Origin: Euonymus europaeus
Lineage: Eukaryota > Streptophyta > Magnoliopsida > Celastrales > Celastraceae
Length of the DNA: 64,000 nt
Assembly (NCBI GenBank): GCA_963580455.1
Contig: OY756970.1
Span: 14,260,001 to 14,324,000 of the forward strand
Direction: 5' to 3'
Part shown: positions 21,770 through 33,700 of the stretch, in pieces
Layout of the letters: each line of letters begins with the position of its first letter
How positions within the stretch are numbered: the stretch's first letter is position 1
Translations under genes and position numbers: made by a program
Notes under the pieces: model-generated
What the model was told of the DNA's origin: nothing
Databases searched by the model: none
What the model saw: the letters and a program-made list of their open reading frames with translations, nothing else

Positions 21770-24700
21770 CAAACCAAAAAAACAAGAAGCGACAGAGTGA
21801 AGCCGAGAGAGAAGAGAAAGAAAGAAGAAGGAAAGAGGAAGAAAGGGGGAGAAGAAAAGAGTGAGTTTTGGGGCAAGATTGAGGTGCTTAACAAGATTCA
21901 ACAATAATTTGTCAAAGATTTCAAGGTTAAGGTAAGATTTTCTATAGATTTTCTATAGATTTTCATAGTTAGGTTTTATGGATTTTGTAGATTAGAGCTT
22001 GAATATGGATTATTTGAGATAATGAGGTTTAAATAGGTTGATTTATACTTAATTGTGTATGTATTTGTTAGATTTGAGTTGATTGGAAGATTTTCAAGCT
22101 AGAGAGCTTTGGGTGGAAATCCTAGAGAGAGAAAGGTAGGATTCTTGAAATTATGGTTTAATTTACATTGGTATATGTTATTGAGAGATATAAATTGTGA
22201 AATGGGTGGTGAATTTGCCATATATTAGGTTGGGGGTTCAAACCCTAGAAATTGGAAATTTCCGATTTTTGGAGAAATTACGTGGATTCGAGGTAGGGGA
22301 ATTCTAGCCCAATCTTTCGATTATTTCTTGTTATCTAAAAATGCGTTTTTAATCTTCATTGTTATTCATGTTTGTGTTTTTCCCTATTTGCTCCCTAGGG
22401 AAAAACGGACCTAGGGTTATTCTCGAATTTTCCTAAATATTAGTTTGCATTCCCAATTGATTACTTGGTCTTATATCAAGCATGTTTGGTTCTTATTCAT
22501 GTATCATGACTAGTTAAATATATAACTAGGATTTGTTTATCGCTATATTAAATTCATGGCATGACATTGTTGCATTAGAGCCACATGGAAGTGCGAATAT
22601 GGTTTCGTGACTTCCGTAGGTTGTGTGAACGTCATATGGGAGGAGGGTTGTGGAACCTCGGCTTGGTTGCAACCGAATGACTCCTATATGAGGCAACATA
22701 CTGAGATTCTGAGGAATCGGTTCAGAGAACCCGAGTCAGTATGGACGAGACTGGTGTCTTGTAATTGGTCATAGTTTCCTTATTGAGTCGTATGGTGGCA
22801 GTGTTCACCGATATTGATGTGTGGGGATGGATGCCGAGGCGTCGTCCCATTGGGTATTTGTGATGGTGACTCATAGTCTTGGCATGTTGCTGCATTGACT
22901 TAATCTTTTTATTCAGCGATTATATTTTGTTATCCTCTTTACCCCTACTGAGCCATTGTTCACCATTTTTCTTTATTTCCTTTCCACACAGGCGAGACTG
23001 GTACGGATACCGGCACTGCGGATCTGTAGGAGGTGGGATGACATGGTGCCACCTGGAGACACTAGGATGGGTTAGAATAAAGAATTAATTTTCTTTATTA
23101 TGTTTGATATTTTATGCACGAATTGAGGATTGTGTATGTTGATTACGTTTATGAACACCTTGACGGTGTGTGGATGGTATGGATAGGAGGATGCCTTGTG
23201 ATAGGACTCCTTTACCCGAGTGTGAATCTTATTGTGATATTGCATGTTGATACATGTATGATGATTGTGATTTAATATGTATTGCGGATGCATGCTGTAG
23301 ATGGCCTGAGGCCCTGCCTAGGATTGTGTTTGCTTGTGATGTGATGGCCGGAGGCCTTATATTTTGATGAATATGTGCTGCGTATTTCAGGTGGGTATTC
23401 TCCGATATACGGGGAGATGCTGCCGAAATTTCGGTAGAAATTTACGGATTTAGTTGGAGGAATTAAGATTAAATCTTTTGTGATAATGTTGAGATTTAAT
23501 ATCTTATAGATATTGAATTAGGTTTAAACAGTAGCGCCTCCCGGGTCGGGGCGTTACATGTTCTCCATATACAGCGTTGATCTTTCCCTCATATAGAAAC
23601 TTCAGCATCCTATACAATGTCAATGGTATCGCTTACATTGCATGCAACTATGTCCTTCCAAGAATAGCTTTGTTATTGGTTTTACCTTGAATAACCAGGA
23701 AATTTTCGTCGATTATCTTTAGCCATATCATGACCTTTGTGTGATACATTTCCAATGTGCTCACAAAGTTTCCAAAAACCCTAATAGTGTAGAGTTATTT
23801 GATAGTAGACCGGCTTTCTTCAGTCTGAGCTTGTTAAATAAGTCAAAATACATTATATCATCCAAACATCCCTAATCAATCAAGACTATTTTCATTGTGA
23901 AGCCATTCATGTGAACAACGATATTAAGGGCATCATTATGTTTCTCTACCCAGTCAAATCTCTATCAGCAAATACAATGTCGATTCCTAATAGCTGCCAT
24001 TTAGGCCAGTCTATATTCGTCTCTACTTCATTGACAACATCAATATGTCATGCCCTTCACTGATTTGTTAGCTCCTCAACCCTTTCAGATATTCCCTTTT
24101 TCTTGTCAACCTAATTACATCAATAACATTTTTATCACCAACTTCTATTCGTGCCTTAGATCATATCAAATCATTCTCTCTTATCACCTTCTCGTAGCTT
24201 GTGTTTTTAGGGCATGAACACATTCAAGTGCCCTTTATTAGTTAGCTCATCTAGATGTTTTTGTAGATCCCAACACCTTTCTATCACATGCCCGACAGTC
24301 TTGTGGTAATTACAGTATTTACGTTCGTCTCTTCGAGCTGGATCACTCATTAGCTTCTTCAACCATATGAAGAATGAATTCCCCTTTATCTTAGTAAGAA
24401 TTTGGTAGAATGGCTCATTGAACTCCAACTGAGCTATGAACTCCCTACTACTTTTGACCTTACGATCCCCTTTTTGCATAGGATTCCTCTTCTAATCATC
24501 ATCCATTTTCCTGTATCTATCTTTTTTCTCACTAGGCTCATCTTTCCTAATCACCTCCTACTTCGCTTTCATTACCATGAAAATGTCATCTTCAAGTTTT
24601 ACATGCCTTATGAAAACCTCATGTAGTGCTGTCATGATGGTCGGCACATGCATTGTTAGTGTATCTTAGAGCTTATATCCAACAGGTAATGCCATCTGGA

Positions 24701-24999
24701 GAGACTCCACCACATAACGCAGATCGCAATTTCCAATCTCGACGTTTACTTCAAAGAAATTTGGTCTGGAACTCAATGACTCTGAATCATCCTTCCTTAT
24801 GTTCATCAAGTGCTGAATGGTCTTAGACTCTGTGCTTCTTGGAATGAACCTTGCCACAAAGTGCTCGGCCAACTTTCTTCATGAATAAATCAAGCCGACT
24901 GGGATTTGATGGAATCATTTTGACACCACCCTCCCCAAGGAAGATGGAAAGGTGATGCACATCAAGTCCTCCCGAATCGTCCATACAAACAATTTATTA

Positions 25000-25417
25000 G
25001 AGCAAATACAATATGACATTTCTATTAGGGAATTGATAATATATGAGAATGTGTGTTTTTGCTGATGTGACTGTATTAAAAAATGTTTGTTTACTAATGT
25101 GGTTGTATATGGAGATGTATTTTGGTGATATAAATGATGATGTGGCTTGAGTTTTTGTAAAAAATGTGGGACCTATTATGAATTTTGGTGTAATTTTGTT
25201 TGAGAATGGAAGAGTAAATGGTTGAATAATGGTTTTGTATCGGGAGATGTGTTTTGCTGATGTGACAGTATTGGGAGATGTGTTTTATTGATGTAGATGT
25301 ACTGAAATATGTGTTATATTGATTTGATTGTATTGAAAGTTAAATTTTTGTGAGATAGAAGTGAGACTCATTTTTTGAATTTTATGGGCCATCAAATGTT
25401 CATTATTGTATTTGCTC
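25000..25417. mobile_element. Tourist-like MITE (PIF/Harbinger derivative), 418 bp
   Basis: The ends are perfect 14-bp inverted repeats (GAGCAAATACAATA at 25000-25013 and its complement at the right end), flanked by TTA at 24997-24999 and 25418-25420. It has no coding capacity. A diverged relative in opposite orientation lies at about 13300-13700. Its end sequence differs from the Harbinger element at 15333-19993, so that element is not its obvious source. It is inserted in the gag region of the Tat remnant. Confidence 0.85.
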
Positions 25418-25428
25418 TTATGATACTC

Positions 25429-26847
25429 TGATGGGACTTATTTGCAAGCGCACAAATCGCACAAGTAATAAAGTGATGAATAGATTATCGTTCCCACGAG
25501 GATTGAGTTAACAGTTGATGAGTACCCGTTATGATTAACACTAGCGCTATTTGGAGAATCGAATAAGTTGTTTTTGGTTTGATTAACACTAACATAAACA
25601 ATGTAACAAGAATTTATACTATAAAGAAGCACTTTAAGATATAAACGAACAATAGTGACAGATTATATTAATCAAATGAGTAAAGACTAGGGTTCCTAAT
25701 TCACCATCACCTATCCAATTCCACTCCCTTGACTTAATAATCCGTAATTACCAACAATTATTGACAATCGATCTCCCTTACCTATTCAATGCTCCATTCT
25801 TGGTTACACTGAAAGTATTTCTATCACTAACCCCTGTTATTCCTAACATTCGGATTTAAGTGACAAAAACCCATTAAGATTCGTGGAAAACCACATAACG
25901 ATTGCACAAGACATGTCCCTATATTCCTATGGTACATGAACCCTATGGTATCTATGGCAAGATGCAAATCCTAGATATCTCCTTCCGGTCTCAATCCAAG
26001 CATCAAATCAATTGAATGGTGATCAAGCACTCAAGAGCATTAAGCATAACCATAAATACTCAATAATATGCAGAAATCAATAGATTATCAAGCCAAGTTC
26101 ATGGAACCTTCAAAGCTAGGTTACATTAGGTCCCTAATGAGAGGATTAGTTCCTCATAATAACAAGAACAACACAAATAACAATCATGATATCCATAACA
26201 AGAAGTAAAGAAGAAAGATTAAACCCAGAAAATCTGGAGCTCCACTTCCTCTCTCCTGTTCTTCTTCTTCAACTCTTCCAAGATGTGAGAGAATGGTGGC
26301 TAGGTCATCAATCCCCTCCAAAATGACATAAGATGGTCTTTTATACTTCCACAAACCCTAATGACGTTTTAATACTAAGCTATGCCGTTTTGGCTTAGTA
26401 TTTTCTAATTTTAGCAAAGTTTTCCCAGCTGGAAACCATGAAATTTGCGATATGCGCGTGGGGGATCGATCCCCCAAAATGGGTGATCGATCCACAGAAT
26501 TCTCTGCCATTCATAACTTCAAGGGGATAGATCCACAAAATGGGCGATCGATCCCCAAACTTCTCTGCCATTCATAACTTCAAGATGGATCGATCCACCA
26601 AAATGGGTGATCGATCCCCTAAATTCCCTGGATTCTTGTGCCTTGTTTTGTGGTTGATCCATCTCCAGAAAAGTTGATCCATCGCCAATACTTCTGTCTT
26701 TGTATCCTCATCTTTTTCCATTTTTGCCTTTGATCTGAAAGTAACATTAATCACAAGATTATGTAATATTGATGCTCAAAAGCATCAAATGAGGCAAAAA
26801 CTAATGTTAATTGATGTACAAAAGCCATGCAAATATTAGATAGATCA
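25429..26847 (-). repeat. Athila 3' LTR
   Basis: 1419 bp. On the minus strand it starts TGATCTATC and ends AAGTCCCATCA. Five GATCGATC palindromes lie at 26464, 26485, 26546, 26588 and 26609. The adjacent internal sequence on the minus strand is AGTGTGGGGCTGTT, a candidate polypurine tract. Confidence 0.95.
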
Positions 26848-28417
26848 AACAGCCCCACACTAGGCTTTTGCTCGTCCTCGAGCAAATCTTGAATTTTTAT
26901 AAAAGAGGATTTACATGAAAGCATGGACACCAATGAGAATGAGATTAGGATTAGGAGCAGAATGCAATTTTCACCTCCTTGTTTAGTCTCAGAAAATCAC
27001 ACAGTTCAATCACAATATAGAGTATAGCTATCCAATCCACAACTTAGAGACTTATTATTCAGAAAGTAAAGAGTAGCTTACATCTCAGAATAAGTTGATT
27101 TTAAGAACACATCACAAAGCTCTTAGCCTCAACTTCAAAATCTCACCGATGTTCACTCAGAAATAAATTCACACCAAAGTTGGCTAAAGTGCTTCGCTCA
27201 TGTGTATATGGGTGGAATAATGTAATCAAGATCCCATATACATTTTGTAAAGAAAGCTCATGAAACATGCAGAATATGATCTGATGAAAGGATGCCACTA
27301 CTAAGCAGTGAGCAACACCCAAATTTACTCCCATGTTCGGATCATAATTTCTCAAGGATCAAGTAGGACTTTTAAAGCTTGTAATGTAAGGCTAGGGTTT
27401 AGGTAGGAAGAAGGCATTGATAAGAGTGCTGATAACAATTGAAGAACTATTCAAATTAGCAATTGAAGACCATTCTCATAAAATCAACCATCAGCAATTC
27501 TCATTTATTCTTCCACAAATCTTTTTTTTTATTTATTCTCCCAGACTTTACACATTTTTTTTCTTCTTTTCACAATCGGGAAATTTCCTTTTTTTTTACC
27601 AAACTCAGTCTCTTCTCTAATGATAATTCATGTAAAGCCCAAGAGAATTCCTCAATCATTGTGCTTTCTCACATTATATCCCAATGATCTTCAATAAATG
27701 CATTAAATAGTCCACAATTTATCCAAATAGCTGTAGTATGTGGCTAAGAAGGAAAGGCTAGTGTTTGGCTTCAAAAAAGGATCTAGGGATAATATTTTTT
27801 GTAAGGGTTGATTGAAAAGGGAATTTAGTGGCTAATAAAGATGGCCTTACTGTCATTTCCCGAGAACAAAAATGATCTTCTCATGGAGAGTTCACAAGAA
27901 TGTTATGCTCATGAGATGCATGCTTAGCAAGTGACCAAGCAACCGAACAAAGATAACGAGATCATCTAGTATATAGTGAGCACAAAAGAAAAAGTGGAGT
28001 TCATTTTCATCACTCAATGAAGGTGGAAAGGCTCAAAAGTTCACATAGGTCATAGTCTCTGCATTTGGCTAAGTGATGTTTTCAAAATACTCATTCTTTT
28101 TGACTTCACCTTTAGGCTTTTTTTTAATTTAATTTTTTTTTTGTGTGTTCAAAAACAACATTTTACAATCTCTAAGCCACAAATCAGACAACTTGTCTCA
28201 AAAGCAATCAAACCATGCTACTAGTAATCATCATTGCAAGGAGGCATAGCATAAAAACAAACAAGGACCAGAAGTTAAAAACAAGAAGTTCTCACGTCAC
28301 TAATACAAAAGCTGAAACTCACAAGTTTTAGGTTCCCACCCCCACACTAGAATATAACACTGTCCTCAGTGATTCCAAAATAAATAAATAAAAGGAAGGA
28401 ACAACACAACCTGGAGT
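26848..28417 (-). other. Athila 3' spacer between env-like ORF and 3' LTR
   Basis: AT-rich and non-coding. It holds a polypurine-tract-like G-rich stretch beside the LTR (26848-26862, minus strand) and a second AGTGTGGGGGTGGG-like stretch at about 28335-28350. Long A/T homopolymers occur near 27520-27600 and 28120-28142. No gene was recognised. Confidence 0.6.
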
Positions 28418-29689
28418 TCAGAATGTAGGGGAATGACTAGAATAATCTTGAGAGCCTGTAGGATCCTGAGAATCAGAGTTGTCAGAAGAGTTCTGGGAGG
28501 GACTGATAGGAGGAGAAGGTGTGTGGACCGGCAGATGGACGCCCAAATGAGAGGAAATAGCAGTGACTGCAGCCGATAATGAGTCCATCTTCGAGCGTAA
28601 CTCACGTAGCTCGGAGTAAACATCTGCAAGTGTAACATGGGAGACAGAAGAAGATGGACCATGAGATGCTGGAGGGGCAGATGATGTTCTGGCCTGAGTA
28701 GTGTCCAGCTCTGGAAGTGTAGGAAGGGAGGAGATAATAATAGACTCAGGTGATGAAGGTGGTCCTGGTCGACGAACATCATGGATGCGAATATACGGTC
28801 CATTTTGAAATCGTTGTCTAGCGTCGACGGGCATGTGAGTCACTCTCATGTTCCAAGCCTTGAGATCAAAACGCATGTAGTCGAAGAGAGTGCCTATGGC
28901 TGCTGGTAACTGGATCTGTTTACGCTGCAAAATGGAGGTAATCAACCTTGGAAAATATAACTTACCCTTCCCTGAAGGCTGGTGCATAAGCTCATCCTGG
29001 GCGCGACAAAATGCAGAAATATAAATGGCGCCGAAATCAAACCAACTCCAGGTGTGCATGTAGTAGAGGATATCCAGCAGTGGAGGTCGGCGCTCTTGTG
29101 CAGACCCAAATGGATAAAGGTTGAAACGCACCACATCATCAAGCAACCATAGAGAAGGTGGGAGAAATGCGCGACGAGTGCCAATTCCTTTTGGTGTATG
29201 ACATCGTGTGTTGGGCACTAGGTAGTGAAGCATCTGCAGGCTGGTTAAACCGGTAGGCTTATAGAGTTGGGTTCCCTCCTGGTATTTGGCAGAGACTCCT
29301 AAAGTAGCACACACATCGGCGGCAGTGAATGTAAAGGACTGGTTGTACACAACAGCAGAATATTCAGCGGGTCCGGAATCATCGTCAGCTTTGGGAACCG
29401 TCTTCAAAGTCCAATAGAAATCACGGACTGCCTTATCCCAAATCTTAATAGGCTCAAGCTTCTCATTAAATAAGAAGAAAAAATGATTCTGCAAGACGTA
29501 AGCATGAGCTATATGGTTGCCGTGGGCCATACTGACTGTGAGAGGAATAGACCACTCGTGTTGTAGGACGGCAGTGCGGACGAGCGAGGCAAGACTGGGG
29601 CATGGAGAATTCGGGGTTCGTTGAGAAACACGGGCTCGCGAAGGTTGAGGACTAGGTGAGGGAATGACGTGTGCCTTGCGTTTTCCCAT
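28418..29689 (-). CDS. Athila env-like / putative plant transposon protein (ORF2)
   Basis: Open frame with no internal stop, 423 residues from the ATG at 29689 (MGKRKAH...); the frame is open upstream to 29773 but that start is less likely. Position after pol and before the 3' LTR is that of the Athila second ORF, often called env-like. The central region (AVRDFYWTLKTV, then DVCATLGVSAKYQEG, DILYYMHTW and IYISAF) matches the 'putative plant transposon protein' domain. The C-terminal third is Ser/Pro-rich. A short coiled-coil-like stretch (YSELRELRSKMDSLSAAV) lies before it. No convincing signal peptide or membrane anchor is visible, so true envelope function is doubtful. Role unknown. Confidence 0.75.
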   Translation of the reverse strand: MGKRKAHVIPSPSPQPSRARVSQRTPNSPCPSLASLVRTAVLQHEWSIPLTVSMAHGNHIAHAYVLQNHFFFLFNEKLEPIKIWDKAVRDFYWTLKTVPKADDDSGPAEYSAVVYNQSFTFTAADVCATLGVSAKYQEGTQLYKPTGLTSLQMLHYLVPNTRCHTPKGIGTRRAFLPPSLWLLDDVVRFNLYPFGSAQERRPPLLDILYYMHTWSWFDFGAIYISAFCRAQDELMHQPSGKGKLYFPRLITSILQRKQIQLPAAIGTLFDYMRFDLKAWNMRVTHMPVDARQRFQNGPYIRIHDVRRPGPPSSPESIIISSLPTLPELDTTQARTSSAPPASHGPSSSVSHVTLADVYSELRELRSKMDSLSAAVTAISSHLGVHLPVHTPSPPISPSQNSSDNSDSQDPTGSQDYSSHSPTF

Positions 29690-30701
29690 AGTACCTTCAA
29701 AAGGAACAGGCAGTTTGTGAGGCGGGTATTTAACAATTGTTATGAGCACACAGTAAAGAAAAGAAAATGTCATTGAGGCATTTCATCAAATAGTTTGTGT
29801 GCATAAGTGGTGCAAGGGATGAGAGAAATGTTGGAGTACAAGGAACAACCAATTAGACAAGAAGGGAGGTAGAAACAGCTCTACCCAATAAATGCAGACA
29901 GTGACAGTACCACAAAGTGCTTCCCAAAAAATTGTTCAAGAGGGGAACGTAAGGGAAAGGGGAATAGACAACTCTTCAAAAGTAAATCCAAATATATATA
30001 GATGCAGAAAGTAGGGAGGAGACAAGGAAGCATACCTGGATGTTGACTGTCTGAAGGGGTGATGATCGTGAGATGCAAAGCAGAGAAATGAAGGGAGGCT
30101 TGCTAGGTGTACGTGAGAAAGAAGAACACTGTAATTGAAAAAGGTGAAAAAGTGGTGTAGTGCATGTGTGTGCTGTGTGTGTGAGTCAAAGTGTTTTTTT
30201 TTTTGTTTTTTTTTATTTTTTAAATAATGTGGGCTGTGTGCGTGAGGCAAAGTGTGGAATTTGAATTTTTTTTTTTTAAGAACTAAAGATGGGATGGATC
30301 ACAATTAAAGGGGATCGATCCCACAAACAATCTGGTTCTAATCTTCTTTTTTTTTTTTTTTTTTTTTTTTGCAGAAATACTTGGGGCTTGGGGGGATCGA
30401 TCACCTTTTAAGGGGATCGATCACCATTTAAGTCTGTCTCGTTACCTGAATGTGTCCCCTTTGAGGTTGATCGATCACCCAAAATGGGGATCGATCTCCA
30501 TCGTTTCTGGTTCAAATTTCAAATATCCAGATTTCCAATTAATCACCTGCAGTTGCACTTATTTTCCCTGTACATAAATGACCCAGAGTTAAATACACAA
30601 GATGCTAAAACATAATATGAAAAGTAAAGAATTTACCCCAGTTGGGTGGCCTCCCAACAAGCGCCTTTGTTTATAGTCGTTGGCTCGACTTCTTGTATCC
30701 A
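29690..30701 (-). other. Athila spacer between pol and env-like ORF
   Basis: Non-coding. It contains a T-run at about 30350-30370 and five GATCGATC palindromes at 30313, 30395, 30415, 30469 and 30489. This spacer presumably supplies the leader of a subgenomic or spliced ORF2 message; no specific splice site was assigned. Confidence 0.6.
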
Positions 30702-33700
30702 CTATTGAGGATCTTGGAGGGTCAAAGAAGCTTTTTGAACATCAAAATCAGCTTCATAGTAGGGCTTCAACCTTTGACCGTTAACGTTGAATCTTGTCCC
30801 CAAAGTGACATGTTCAACCTCAATTGCTCCATAAGGAGACACTTTAGTAACAAGAAATGGTCCCGACCACCGGGATTTCAGTTTACCTGGAAAGAGGCGA
30901 AGACGAGAGTTGAAAAGGAGGACTTTTTGCCCAACATGAAATTCCTTGGGCACAATGCGACTGTCATGCCATCTCTTAGTTTTCGCTTTGTAGATGGCTG
31001 CATTTTCATAAGCTTCATTGCGAAACTCTTCCATCTCATTTAATTGCAAGGCTCGCTTCTCTCCGGCAGTCACCATATCAAAATTCAAATATTTCACAGC
31101 CCAAAAAGCCTTATGCTCAAGCTCAACGGGTAAGTGACAAGCTTTGCCATAGATCAATCGAAATGGAGACATTCCAATAGGAGTTTTGTAAGCAGTCCGG
31201 TAGGCCCACAAGGCATCATCTAGCTTCAAAGCCCAATCCTTGCGTGAGGAGCCCACAGTTTTTTCAAGAATTTTCTTCAACTCCCTATTAGATAACTCCA
31301 CTTGACCACTAGCTTGAGGATGGTATGGGGTTGTAACTTTGTGAGTTATCCCATATTTGGCAAGTAAGGAGTTGAATTGTCGATTACAAAAGTGTGTACC
31401 TCCATCACTAATAATGGCTCGGGGAGTCCCAAACCGTGAAAATATATTCTTTCGCAAGAATTTTAGTACACCTTTTGAATCATTGGTTGGCAATGCCGTG
31501 GCTTCCACCCATTTTGAAACATAATCCACCGCCACGAGGATGTATTGATTGTTCAGTGACTTTGGGAAGGGTCCCATGAAATCAATACCCCATACATCAA
31601 AGAGCTCCACCTCAAGAATATTAGTGAGCGGCATTTGATTGCGGCTTGAGATGTTGCCCATGCGCTGACATCGATCACAAGCTAACATATAAGAATGGGC
31701 ATCCTTAAACAAAGTTGGCCAATAAAATCCGGATTGCAACACCTTTGCTGCAGTCTTGTTTGCACCAAAATGACCCCCACACTAAAGTGAGTGGCAATGT
31801 GTAAGAATTCCTACCATCTCTTCCTCCGGGACACATCGTCTTATGATTTGATCTGAGCAATGCTTCCATAAGAAAGGCTCATCCCAATAATAAAATCGAA
31901 TTTGATGTAGAAATCTCTTCTTTTGATGGGAAGTCAAATCCGGTGGAAGAATATCCTTTGCCAAATAATTCACAAAATCAGCATACCAAGGAATGGTAGA
32001 GGTGGTGATAGCAAAAAGTTGTTCGTCGAGAAAAGTCTCCAAAATAGGAAGGCTTGCATCTTCTCTCCCCTTCATCAATCGAGAAAGGTGGTCGGCGACA
32101 ACATTTTCTAACCCCTTCTTATCTCTAATCTCAATATCAAACTCTTGTAGTAAAAGGATCCAACGAATCAACCGTGGCTTGGCCTCTTTTTTAGAGAGTA
32201 GATACTTCAAAGCGGCATGGTCGGTGAATACAATAACCTTCGATCCAATGAGATAGGATCGAAATTTATCAAGAGCAAATACCACCGCTAAAAGCTCCTT
32301 TTCAGTAGTGGAGTAATTCAACTGGGCATCATTCAAGGTGCGACTAGCATAATAAATCACATGTAGCAATTTCTCCTTTCTTTGACCCAAAACAGCGCCA
32401 ATGGCATAGTCACTAGCATCGCACATTATTTCAAAAGGAACTTCCCAATTTGGAGCAGCTATTACTGGAGCAGTAGTGAGTTTCTCCTTAAGCAAGTTGA
32501 AAGCTTCTAAGCACTCATTTGAGAAGTTAAAATCTGCATCTTTTAACAACAAGCTACAAAGAGGCTTGGTGATCTTGGAGAAGTCCTTGATGAAACGCCG
32601 ATAGAATCCGGCATGCCCTAGGAAGCTTCGAACTCCTTTAACTGTGATAGGAGGTGGCAATTTCTCAATTGTATCAATCTTTGCTCTATCAACTTCAATG
32701 CCTTGTGCTGACACTCGATGCCCCAACACTATACCTTGTTGCACCATAAAATGACATTTCTCCCAATTCAAAACCAAATTGGTTTCTTTACAACGCTTCA
32801 AAACCAAGGCCAAATTGTGCAAGCAAGAATCGAAAGAAGAGCCAAATACAGAGAAGTCATCCATAAATACCTCAATGAAGCACTCCACCATATCTGAGAA
32901 AATGCTCATCATACATCGTTGGAAGGTGGCTGGAGCATTGCATAATCCAAATGGCATCTGCCGATAAGCGAATGTGCCAAAAGGGCAAGTAAAAGTAGTC
33001 TTCTCTTGGTCTTCGGGTGCTATAGGGATTTGATTATATCCAGAATAGCCATCCAAGAAGCAGTAAAAGGAATGTCCAGCTAGTCTCTCCAACATTTGGT
33101 CAATGAAGGGGAGAGGAAAATGATCCTTCCGAGTGGCATTGTTAAGCTTTCTATAATCAATACAAACACGCCAACCGGTAGTAGTTCTTGTAGGTATCAG
33201 CTCATTCTTCTCATTGGTAACCACTGTAATACCTCCCTTCTTCGGAACCACTTGTACCGGACTCACCCACTTGCTATCGGAGATGGGATAAATAATTCCA
33301 GCATCTAAAAGTTTTAGCACTTTAGTTCTCACAACTTCTTTCATATTCGGATTCAATCTGCGTTGATGCTCAACTGAAGTCTTGAAGTCTTCCTCCATCA
33401 ATATTTTGTGCATACACATGGAAGGGCTGATTCCCTTAATATCGGCAATAGTCCACCCCAAAGCTGTCTTGTACTCCCTCAAAACCCGCAAAATTTTCTC
33501 TTCCTCCATCTTACTCAATTCTGCAGAAATGATAACTGGCAAAGTTTCAGATAGGCCCAAATAAGCATATCGAAGATGAGAGGGCAAGGGCTTCAATGTC
33601 AAAGAGGGTGCAGCCACAACACTTGGTTGAGGTTTAGAAGATGCAACTCCAAGATCTTCCACTTCTCGGAACCTCCTTGGAGCATAAGTCTTCATAGCAT

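Larger units (their letters stand above)
21398..23558. mobile_element. Solo LTR, 2161 bp, probable Tekay/Del-type Ty3 chromovirus
   Basis: It starts TGTAATACCCCGACCCG and ends CGGGTCGGGGCGTTACA, so it has TG..CA ends within a longer terminal inverted repeat. The TGTAACRCCCCG start is typical of Tekay/Del LTRs. It is flanked by a perfect 5-bp target duplication TGTTC (21393-21397 and 23559-23563). It has no coding domain, so it is best read as a solo LTR left by recombination between two LTRs. A non-coding DNA transposon is less likely given the 5-bp duplication and TG..CA ends. Confidence 0.78.
20950..24996 (-). pseudogene. Degenerate Tat-lineage Ty3 gag-pol, left portion
   Basis: Read on the minus strand this is a decayed Ty3 polyprotein interrupted by a solo LTR at 21398-23558. 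The gag part (24872-24207) has AEHFVARFIPRSTESKTIQHL and, further on, a CNYHKTVGHVIERCWDL zinc-binding-like block. The protease region shows ILGRT...AIPLTLYRMLKFLYEGK just right of the solo LTR and continues on its left side. The frame ends with FAWTPYDMRGISPKVVEHRLV (near 21150-21085), which is the start of a Tat reverse transcriptase. The remaining reverse transcriptase, RNase H and integrase are missing; the frame runs into the terminal repeat. Stops occur throughout. Confidence 0.7.

Noticed and set aside
21398..23558. Reading the element as a DNA transposon because its ends are inverted repeats
   Set aside because: The TG..CA ends, 5-bp target duplication and similarity to the 55270 element fit a solo LTR better.
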